NCBI GenBank assembly: GCA_008828725.1
Contig: MEHQ01004228.1
Coordinates: 62,001-126,000 of the forward strand
Source of the DNA: Saccharina japonica
Lineage: Eukaryota; Sar; Phaeophyceae; Laminariales; Laminariaceae
Direction of reading: 5' to 3'
DNA: 64,000 nucleotides
Shown here: in pieces, positions 28,601 to 40,000 of the stretch
Layout of the letters: each line of letters opens with the position of its first letter
How positions within the stretch are numbered: position 1 is the stretch's first letter
Program-made: the position numbers and the translations under genes
The notes under the pieces: generated by a model
What the model was told of the DNA's origin: nothing
Database searches by the model: none
The model's input: the letters and a program-made list of their open reading frames with translations, nothing else

Positions 28601-31600
28601 TTGCGTTTTATCTCGTACACTAATAAAACGAAACATAATTGTCTCTACACTTGCGCACAACGTAAGGGTTAGGGTTGTGCTACAATAGAGGTACGCGTAG
28701 AACGTTTTGTTCAAGTTCATTTCTGATTGATGGCGATCGTCAACCATGGATCTACTATCTACAGTATCGTTAAGTTGTTCGATGTTTCTCGTCGCATACC
28801 TAGCCATGGGGTTTTCATAGGGTTACCTGCTGTTATTTTCTGAAAATCATGTTGTGGGTAAGGGTCAGAATGCTCCGCGAACGAGAAGTATCAGAAAGAG
28901 TGTATGCTACCCCTACCATAGCACGCGTCGGAATGGAAGTGCAGACACAGCACAGCTAGATTCCCAGAGCTGGTACATAGTCAATATCTTTAATTGTGCT
29001 ACTATTCCCCTGTATATGTTGGCTGTGGAAGCTGACCCCACCTCCGAAAGGCAGATTGTTGGGGCCAAACCAGAGTGAATGGTACATTGTACATACATAC
29101 TCTTCCCCGCCTGAAGGCCCACTGGACACATTGCGGCATGCGGACTTGAATAACAGTAATAATTTAACAACGCCTGTTTCTTACTCGCAGGTGCCATCAG
29201 CGCTACGTTTCTTGCCAGTATAAGTTTTTCTGGCGACAGCCTCGTATTCAACAACTCAGCCGGTGATAACGGAGGTGAGAAACATCTTGCGACATGGAAG
29301 TTCCTTGTGCCCTGTTGATTCCGTGATTATTCAGCTTTCTCTGTTGACGGCGTTAATCAGTTACTGAGCACTTTCGAACTCCATGACGCGTCCACCATAC
29401 GGCGTTCCAACGCACAAATATTGACGACAGACACAAATATCACACTGTTGAGCAAATTCCTACCAACAGCTGGACAATATCTGTTACGCTCAGATGGCGA
29501 GCAGTTCGAAGATTGTGCTGACCAACTTCAATAGTCGCTTGTAATTTGCTCGGTCTGTCTGACTAGGGCTTCGCGTCATGTTGGCCCAACCCCCATAGTA
29601 CTACTAGAAATCACGATGCCGAGTCAGGGGTTCGGATGCCGCTCGCAGTAAGAGCTACTTGTTGGTGTGCCTTCCGACTTCACCGAAATAGTGAAAGCGT
29701 GAGTTGGAATACTTCGATTATACTCCTCTAATGAAGTGGAGGCATACCGTATTTTGACGAGGAATTACAGTATACTGATGTTATATTCCATGTACGAAGG
29801 CGTGTTCACACCGCTGCCGAGGGTAACGCCTCTGCTGCTTATAATTCACCTGGGGTTTCGTTTGGTTGCTGTGTGCTACATACGGCACTGCTGTAGGAAG
29901 CAATGTATACCATGCTGATATGTTTCGGTGCCTGACTGCAGAGTAGTTCACGCGCCATGCTTGAGCTTGGCTGGTCCGCTTGAGGCACATATTGCGTCGA
30001 TTCCTGACATGCAGGTGGCCTATACATCAACCGGGACTCTTCCGTCAACATCGACGGAAACACCGTGTTTCACAACAATTCCGCCAGGAATTCCGGAGGT
30101 GAGAATATCCGTGGACTACCAGGCGGGGTTTCCGGTGCTGGTGTTGCATCCTGTGCATCCTATCTATGCTGTATTTTTGGGGGGTTTTTGCTGCCGGGCG
30201 ATAATCGCTTCGATACAGGCGAATAATAGGTACAAGATGAGTGAAAGGGATTTCGTGCCCGCAGTTTTCTGATTGGTCACTTTTACTTGTTCGAAATTTA
30301 GAATGGTGGAAAATCCTTGGTCGACATTTGTCGGTCGTAATCCGGAATCGTGACGTCACTTTTCAGGAAAAACAAAAACTTGGAAAACCGGCCGTGGATG
30401 ATGACGTCAGTCTTCTTTTTTTGGAAAATTAGCCGGAATAGGTTTTCAGGCGGAGCATGTTTTGTTCAGAGAGAGGAAAAATGAAAAACGTAGAAGGATG
30501 CACGAAATGCAGAATATTCTCGGAAGAATGAGAGAATGTGAGTTTTGCACGTACGTACGTAAGAAGTCTAGCCAATCAGATGAATGCAGCGATACATCGT
30601 AGTATGAATCGTAGCCCTCGGTACACACCTGGCTCAGTGCGTAGTTGTGACCAGCACGTGATAGCGCATTGCAGCAGAGTCAGAGCTACAAGTCAAAGGT
30701 GTGTTATAGACTAGTTTTGAGTTCGAGCATTGCGCGGGCGCGTGTGCCATGAGGTTCGAGTGCTTGATGGCTTGAGGAACTCGCGAGGCGATATATTTGC
30801 GTATCATATGATATTCGTACGTATCTACGGCCAGCTTTTTGTTTCTCGATCTCTGGTGTTCATGCGCATTTTGGCGATGACCCGATGGCTCGAGTCACGT
30901 GCGAGCCAGGGCATCGAACGAAGGTAGACAGGTCATAATATCCATGACACTAATACCCAGAGGGGTCTTCGAGCTTGACAGCTTGACCGCATGTGTTGGG
31001 AACGACGTCGCTCAACAGCCAGCTATGTGTAGTTTGGCGGATCGGAGAAATAAATATTGGGGAAATCGTCGATAGACTCTGTAACAATGCGTTCCATACT
31101 ACTGTAAAATCAAGGTATTTTTTTCGGTTAATATGAAAGTACAGAACATTCTAAGAATTTTCTTTTTTCGGTGACGCTAAGTTTTTTTCGGGTACGTTTT
31201 TTAATAGTGGTGGGTATTCATGTTTTTTCTCTTTTTTCTTTTAGGAAAATCGACTGAATACGCCATCTTTGACTTACATGTACTCCCCATAGTAATCAAT
31301 TGAATAACATTATAAATGACCCACCTTGCACGGAAAGTTGTCAGCTTTCCAACAATTCATTTTTTGAACCAATACTAGAACCAATATGTTTTATCCAACA
31401 CTGAAATCAAGTAAATAATCATTTATCGACAAGAAACAGTTTTAGTATAACACTGGGTCATAAGGCAATTTTTGCTAATTTGTAAAAATCATCTTGGTTT
31501 AATTTGATTATATTGGTTATTTTTCCTTATTTTTGGAAAGGTTGTTTAAATCGGGTAAATATTATATAAGCCGGTCCAACCGGAACAAAATCCCCTCTTG

Positions 31601-33973
31601 TATCCACATTGTTTACCGAATGGTTGGTGATTGGCGCTCATCTTTTTATCTCGGATTGTCTCATTCGCATTTCTTAGGGCTGTCTGAGGAGATATCTCTG
31701 TATTTTCGCACTGGGTGGCCGCACACATACATGGCGAACAACAATCACATATTATGAAACCACCGACAGCCACACACACAAACAATTCTTAACGGGTAAC
31801 AATCACCACTATTCAAAAACCCTCACTCGCTCACAATAATTGACTCTCACAAGTATTATTTACCCACAACACATCACATCTTCACCGTGGTTGACACTTC
31901 GCGTGGAAAGTGTGAAAAATAATGTTGGCTCACTTCAAAAAGAAGATTATGACACCATCATCCACGGCTGTGTCACCTCCGAGCAGCTACCGTTGGTGCT
32001 ACGTGGAGCAGGTTGCTCAGACCGCGCCCCTGTCAAACAGGAGCAACGGGTGGCGGTACTTTGGACCCCGAGGGGTCACCTATCGACGGCAGGCTGTCTT
32101 CGGGACGCGGTTCAGGGTCTGGACCCCTAGGGGTCACCTATCGACGACAGGCTGTCTTCGGGACGGGGTTCAGGGTTCGCACCTCGTTTCCCTCCTCCAC
32201 GGGACCGGGTCACAAGTGGTTCAACTCGCATCCACTGGGGGGAGATGCCAGACTTGATTTTCAAACTTGGGCGAAAAAGGTACACCCTAAGCAGAAAGGC
32301 ATGGTCCACCCGCGTGACGCCGAGGCTTGGCGCGACGCTTTCATCGACGTAGAGGGCGGTGGCCAAGGACAGTTGGTTATCTCGGCAGACGACGAAACCT
32401 GGCGAGCTATCCTGTGCTGGGCATCAGCTGGAAGGAGAATCGAAGTAGACACCGAGGGCATCCCAGTATCCCTCGCGAATTTTTCAGGTCCGCTCCGGTG
32501 TCGACCCACAAGGCCCACTCTTCAGTCAACATCGCGTCCTTCGGTTACAGGCTTGTGAGATACACCCCTGTGACCGCATTCGGCATAACATGGCAAGAAC
32601 GGCTCCCCGGATCCTGTCTCGCTGTTCTCGTTGCCGACGCTTGGCGCGACAGTCAGGTTGATCTGCTTACACGAGAGCGAAGGAGATTTGGATTCCGCGA
32701 TGTAGACTTCACCGGTGCGTTTGTGATCCCGGGTGGGGGTGGCCGGCCAAAGAAGGGTGCTCCTCTCAAAATGAAGAATGCTCTGGATGGTGGAAACTAC
32801 TCCGCAACCTGTATTCGAAATCCCTTTCTCTCTACGTACTTAGGTATACCCGAATGAAAAACCCGGGTATGAACCTTACCTGGAGGTGCGTTAGGTGCAA
32901 CCTCCAGTACTTAACTAAGTTTTAGGAACGACCTCTCCGGTACTTACACAAGTTTAACCTAACGTTAGGTACGGCTTCCGACTCTTACCTAATCACTTGT
33001 GTAAGTTTGGTACGACCTGCTATATTTATCCAAGTTTTAGGTACGATAGATGCTCCCTGCGACACTTACGGAAGTTTAGGTACGTTAGGTACATTAGGTA
33101 CGACCACCGGTACCTAGCCGAGTTTTAGGTGCGACTTCCGGTACTTGCTCAAGTTTTGGGTATGTATATGTCAGGTAGTCACGTACTGACGACCAAGACA
33201 TTTATATTTTATACATTAGAGTGTTTGCGGTTTTTGTTTTCTTACTTTTACTTCTCTAAACATTCTCCCGAAGGAAGGATTTGCGGTAAGTTTAAAAAAA
33301 AACGGCAAAAAAGTACTTTAGAGAAGTACGTTTTTGATAAAAAGTTACGGTAACTTTTGGCTCTCAGTTTCATTAGCCTACACACACCGAGCATTCTACC
33401 GACGCAGAACGCCACAAATTATGGGACATGTCTCCCATAGGCCCCAACCTTGCTGCTTGCTCTACACAACACAACAACCGGTGGGAGCACAGAGGCTCGA
33501 GAGGTGTGCTACAGTATGATACGGACAAGCGGTGCTGGATTTTGCTGACGGGGCGCCGGCGGACTGCTGGCGGCCCGCTACGGCACGCTCTCGCCGGCTT
33601 GGTGTCATGGAGGATGCGCTGTTCAGAAGAACTACTCGTACGAGTACGAGTTACTCGTACGAGTCGTACTCGTATGGAGACGTAGTCCTACCGCCTTGCT
33701 TGTAGAGCGCGACAGGATGACAGATCGCCGTGTATCATTTCAATTTCACCACACTGCGGTAGCAGCACTAGCAGCACTAGCAGCAGCGGTGGCGCGCCGC
33801 CACGGTCTATATATGTCGGGCCCCGGGCGGGCTTGGAGCGGAGCGTGCCGGCGCGGTGTCGCGCGTAGGTCGTGGGCAGCAGCAGGAGCAGCACACGACA
33901 ACAAGAATAGTTGGACGCAAAATCGAGAAAAGCAAAAACGGAAGCTGTTGCTTCTCCTGCTCTGCTGCTCCTC

Positions 33974-34013
<40 letters not shown>

Positions 34014-37000
34014 GCGCTGCTGCTGGGGCTGCCGCCACATAGCTGCAGCCACCGGTGCTGCTGCTTGCGGTCGTGGGATTGCAGCTGCGGCACTGCGGTC
34101 ATACCCCTGCCGCCGCCACCGTTGCTTGGCTGCCGTTCCTCTCGTACGCTACTTTTTGTTTGTTTCGTTGTTTGTTTGGTTTGCCGCATTGCCTCACCCC
34201 ACTTCCCTTATTATTTTCGGAGGCGTCGCCTGCAGGATTTTGTTTACTTCTATCGCAAACACACCGAAACCATGAGGGGAAGGGAATTCACTTTTTTGAG
34301 CGGAAGGAAAGTATATTTTGTTTTTACTTCTATCGCAAACACTCTATTACTTAATTGCACACTTAATTTTTACTTCTATCGCATACACTCTAACAAGGTA
34401 TCAAATAAGGGCGGGTGAGTAACCAAATAAACAAAAGTAACAAGATCTCAGTAAGACAATACTACAAGTACTCTACTTGACCGTTGTGAGTACCTTCAGG
34501 ACTGTGTTCGTGGCGCACTCGTGTAGCAATCAGCGTTTCCTGGATACCTTGTATGCGGTACTGCATTTAATAGCCCATATATATTAACAAGGACAGCAAA
34601 ACAATTCAATTTGGAAAATAAAATCCATTTGGATGTGATTTCGCAAAAAAACTGGTTGCGTCCTATGGGAATAGTGAGTTTGTTCAATATTTGAAATACG
34701 AAAAACGCAGCACTGCTCACAGACGCCCAGGTGAAAATCCGACGAGAGGAGACGAAGGAAGCATGCGCGAGCGCGTGCCGCCGCCGCCAGCATACTTTTG
34801 TTTTGAGCGACCGAGGCTAGGAAGCTATCGCTCTCAGGCTCTTGGGTGGGCGTAGGGATCCCTGGAACGCCACGGGCGAGACAGGGCGGCGATGGTGTAT
34901 CGAAGTCTTGACGTATCATGCTGTGTTTTGGGTCGGTCGCTCGGTTTTTTATCGGGTTGGAGCATCGAACGGTTGAAAAGTTGGGATTGCGAGCCGCCAT
35001 GATTGGTTTGAGGCGCACCGCCGGGTAGCTGTGCTATGATATGTAGGCGTGGGCGCGGCTGTTGTCCCGGTGGCCTCGGCTTGTGGTTCACGTGTTGTCG
35101 CCTCGGTCGTGGTCATCGATGCCACCAAGAAATGACCAGATTGTACCGGGGGCGTTTGCCCACCGTGGACATGCCGGTCCAAGTCGGGCCAACTCCTCAA
35201 TTTGATTTGAATTATTTGGAAAAGAAGGTCCTGGGACCTTCTTGGTTTTTTCGTCCAATTCAAATTGATTAGACCCCAAGATCCTAATCTTTGATGCTGG
35301 TGCGTGTGTTGACCAATTAAAAGCGTATTTGAATTTTATTTTTTCCAATTTCAATTTATTTCATACTCGTTAATACGGGCCCTTAATACTTTGAAATATA
35401 TGTAAAATAATTGTGTTAAAACTGTATACCTTGATGTTTTATTTAAAAGACAGTCCGACGGCAGTGCCTAGGCGTTACACTCACGGACACATGTGCTCAC
35501 TATTCATAATACTGCTGATTTAAATATTTGGCTTGGTTGCAGAACTTGCACAATATTCAATGTCTGTACGGCCCTCGTCACGGGCAAACACCGGTTACGG
35601 TTACGTACGGCGTAGTACGTAGATATGTACACCTGCCTGCGGTTGGGTACGGCCTAGCCTAAACATGTGTACCTAAGGTTCCGTTACGCCAGGTATGCCG
35701 ACGAACACTCACCTTCGTGTTAGGCCTACCCGTCGACAAAATACTCAGGTATAGGTATGAACAAAAATGATAACTCAATGCGTACCTACCGGGTAAGTTT
35801 CACCAAACCTGAGGTAGACCTGCGATACTACCATACCTTAGGTACGACTTCCGATACTTACCTAGAGGTAACTTCAGATACGAATGTTCGCTAGTTACCT
35901 AACCCTAACCCAGTAGGTACGTTTTGTACGCCCTCCTATACTCACCTAAGGGTGCGGGTACGATAGGTACGACTTCCGGTAGTTACCTACCAGGCAAGGT
36001 TTAGGTACGTTAGGTACGTTAGGTACGATCGCGAAAACATATCCGCGGGTTTGGGTATACCTTACCTTACATAACCTCCCATGCGCTGTCAGAGTATTTA
36101 CAGTGTTTATGCAATCATGGCACCTGCTCCCTGTCTGTACACAACTGTAGTGTCCCCATAGATAATGCTAGCTGCTAGATGCATAACTATCGACAGGAAT
36201 GCATTGTTTTTATTTCAACTACGTTTACAACATTACCTTGCAATACTTTCACATCATCCCTACTCTAAGCTCGTGTCACTGTAAGATGTGTGGGAAATGT
36301 TTGTTTGAGGCAGGGACATTTCGATGCAATGCTGGATGGAAGATTTATCAACCCCCCACGGATCTGTCCCGTGGATGACCCAAGCCGCGCACCGAGTGTT
36401 TGTAGTGCGCTGCTATTGTTCCCCCGACACTTGCGTAATCTTCATTCCAACAGGTGCTATTTTCGTATCGGAATCGGAGATCCACACCGACGGCCACACG
36501 TCCGTTACTTACAACTCGGCTAACTCGCCCGGAGGTGAGGTGTTTGCAAAACAGTATGACGTTCTATACCTGTCCGAAATGGTGTTAATTGGCACTACTG
36601 TACCGAACGGGAAACGCAGCCGTTCCACCTACACTTTACTCTGATACAACAAAACATGGTACCCGTGCACGAGGGCATGCAACATAATGTAGGCGTATGA
36701 CCACACATCGCGACGTTGCCAAAACGATACCGCCATGGGCTTGAAATATCAGTCAGATCGCACCGCACGACTGCCGCGGGCAGTGTACGTACTCGACTGT
36801 TTCGTCTATGGCAGTACTCAAGTTATCATTGATGCATGGCTCGCACAAGGCGGTGCAACTATCCATATTCACACACACACACACACGAGTGGCACAACAG
36901 CGGTGGCGCGTGCGGTGGTAGTGCTGATGGCCCGTGCCATATCGTCGTTGTCGCTGTACAAAGCCGTACCACGGTAGGGGTTACACGTATTAGGCAAAGC

Positions 37001-40000
37001 ATATCATTATATGATACGAAAAGCATCCCAACTGAAACGCCCATCCACGTAAACTCATCCAAATTTCGATTCGTTAGAAATACCAGGTATATTGCACTAC
37101 TGTCCAAACTACGCAAATCTAACCTACGGTTCGACCGTACAAGAACACGTATTGTCAACGTCTGGTACAGTAGTAGTAAGTGATTAATAGAGTAGTAAGT
37201 GCTTAATGGAGTAGTAAGTGATGCATACAGTTCTTCACGTGAGGGGCCACGTAAACAAATGTCATCCCCTTACCCTAGCACACGTTTAGACTTATTATAT
37301 TATTGTAGACATATTATTGGATACATATTATTGTAGACATACACCGAAGTGCCAGGCGGTACAGCACTTTACGAAACATTGAGGGGAGCGGCCGAACAGC
37401 AGCAGTAGCTCATACGAAACCCTGTTTGTCGTTTGCGCTGGTCTTGTACCCCTTTGCAGCTTCTTAAAACAGCTTGTACAGTATTCAGCGGTAGATCTCT
37501 CGCACAAGTCACGAATCAAAATTGTGACTCGTTACATATAGGATCAATTTGGGTTTTCCCTGGTTGGCCTGTGGTGCTCGTTTCTCTGCATACGTGGCAT
37601 TGAATAGCGTTGTCGTAGCGTGTGGTATTCTGTTCCATTGAAAGCGGCAGTATATTGATTCTGTCGTCTCTCACTGTACCATGGATGGTGTCAACACCGC
37701 CCCAACCACTAAGCTCCAGTACGTGCTAAGACGCCCCATGCATGCTCGAACCTCCAGGTGGCGCCCTTTCCGCCTCCCAGTCGGGCGTGAACCTTTACGG
37801 AATCACTTCTATCACCCACAACTCAGGTTACGACGGAGGTATATAATGAAAAATACTATATATCGTGCGTTCAAACAGTTTCCCGTAATAGCAACGAATT
37901 GCAGCACTATCCTACACACAGGCCTGTTGTAAGTTTTTTCCCGATCGCATAGGCATCGACTTGAAGCGGTATCATACAGTCCAACCATTTGGAACGAGGT
38001 GCGTTCCTAGAGACTTAGACGTCTTCGTGGGCAGCGTGTTAGGGGGTAGACGTTTTGACGAAGAGCTTACGCATGTGTTAGAGGTATAGGCCATACGTCA
38101 TGTTGTCGCCGGTAGGCGCTTTACAGTTCGCCGAGGTTTCGTCCAATAGCATAAGCTTGCTGTTGTTGTTCAAGCCAAAGTACGCGAAACGTCTGCAGTC
38201 TCTGTATCTGTTATGTTGTTTCTTCTCAGCTCGGCAAGACACTCAACACACCCCAGATACACAGCGTACTCAATTATATATATCATGACCAGTTCGCCGA
38301 GGTTTCGTGTCAAATCAATCCCGTGCCCCTTAAAGCCAGCCCTGCTTGTATCTGATAAACTGCAGGTGCCATTCTCGCCCAAGAGTCTGACATCCACGTC
38401 ACCGGCAACGCTACATTTTCCTATAACTCGGCCAACCGTGACGGGGGTGAGAAAAAACCTGAATTATTCACCGCAAACGTTTGTTCTGTGGAGAAGTGGT
38501 CGGACCCGTGCCAGGAACGGCGTGATGTTTGCAGAGTGCTGGGTAAATAGTAGGAGAGCCAGGCAGTAAGAACGTCGAAGCCCTGGCAGGCTTGTCCTGT
38601 AAGTAGTTTCACCTTCCGATATTTCCTGAACACGGCCTAATTCGAGGCAATAATATTCAACCACTCAAGACCCCTTCACTAACGGGTAGCTGTCCAACTA
38701 TTCATAGTGCTACAGTGCATAGTTATGAAGAATGGCAGTACGGGTAGTACGGGTACGTGAACATGATGTTATTGTTTGCTACTTCACTTACACTACTAAC
38801 CATAGTGGAGATGACATGCCTGTGGAGGCCAATCAATGGGGAAGATGTGACGCAAGTAGGACGAACAAACATCATAACGATTGCGGTTATATGGCATAGT
38901 TGGTTGCTAGACCGTTTGAACGGCCAACATATTGAAATTCCACCGACAACACCGAACGTTCGTTTAGCAGCGCGTCAAATGAGGTGGCAAAGTCTACCGT
39001 TCGAACGATGAGTGATTGGTCGGTCGTGATAAATACATTTTGTCCTCCGGCCGTGTTCCCTGCCGACGGTGGTCTAGCAGGAGGACGAAACACGCTAAGG
39101 GTAGGAAACATAGTCTACGTTATACGAAATGCACCTTTCGTTTGACGTCAACCTTGACTGTGAAAGCAGAATGGCTTGAAATTCGTGGTCGGCGGAAGAT
39201 AACCAGCTACGGCTTGGACCATGTGTATTTCTGCTAGTCTACGCCGCGGGGAGCGTAAAGCGGCCAACGAACACGTTGATTGACTTCATTGTTTCAGTGG
39301 GACAGAGCATCATAACTATGTACGTACATCAGCAGGACGCTAGGCGTTTCTGCTGTAGCAGTAAACTTCTCGCGACCTGGGAAAAAATGAATACGATAAC
39401 AAGTGATCATTACAGCTACGGCCACTGAGAGGTTGAGGGAAGCTGCACGTTTATGCCCCAAGTAATAATTGACAGTGCAAGGAGTCGTGTGGCACGGGTG
39501 CAGAAACATTATCTCAACCCGTACTGCTTGACACTCACGCTGCACGTAGATGGTGACGCCAAATATAATTATCAAAGTTTTCATTGCTATCGAAGGGGTC
39601 CCGAAAGGCATGGGCGGTGACATTTTCAGAATCAATGATATACCAATTTATGGCATGTATGTGTAGCTGAGATATATGTCTATTCAGACTTCGTAACTGT
39701 ATTATCGGGCCTACCTTCGTCGCATTTGCTGCGAACTATAACCTTCGGCGCGTGGTAGGTACGACCACCTTTCTGAGGGGCTATGGGCAGCGAGCACCAT
39801 ACTGTTCTGCTAATGTTGATGTTGATGTTGGTAAGGGGTCTTCTCTCTTTGTACTGGGCCCGACCTTCATTTTTCGGTCGGTTGCATCCACGACCGTTGT
39901 CACGACTAGCACCCCAGTCGACGGACAACACCCTTGTGCTCTGCTCTTGTTGCCTGTTGGCGGAGGTGGTATCGCCAGGGATCGTCCTTATATGAAATCC

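Noticed and set aside
1128-30098. CRISPR-like or bacterial Pmp gene interpretation of the regularly recurring short repeats
   Set aside because: The repeats are coding, unevenly spaced by 0.5-8 kb, bounded by GT-AG splice sites and held in one phase; this is a eukaryotic exon array, and the Pmp likeness is at the protein-repeat level only.
33696-34418. 240-residue ORF on the + strand and long antisense ORFs
   Set aside because: They are produced by the CTG/GCC-rich low-complexity tract; the peptides are Ala/Leu or Gln runs.
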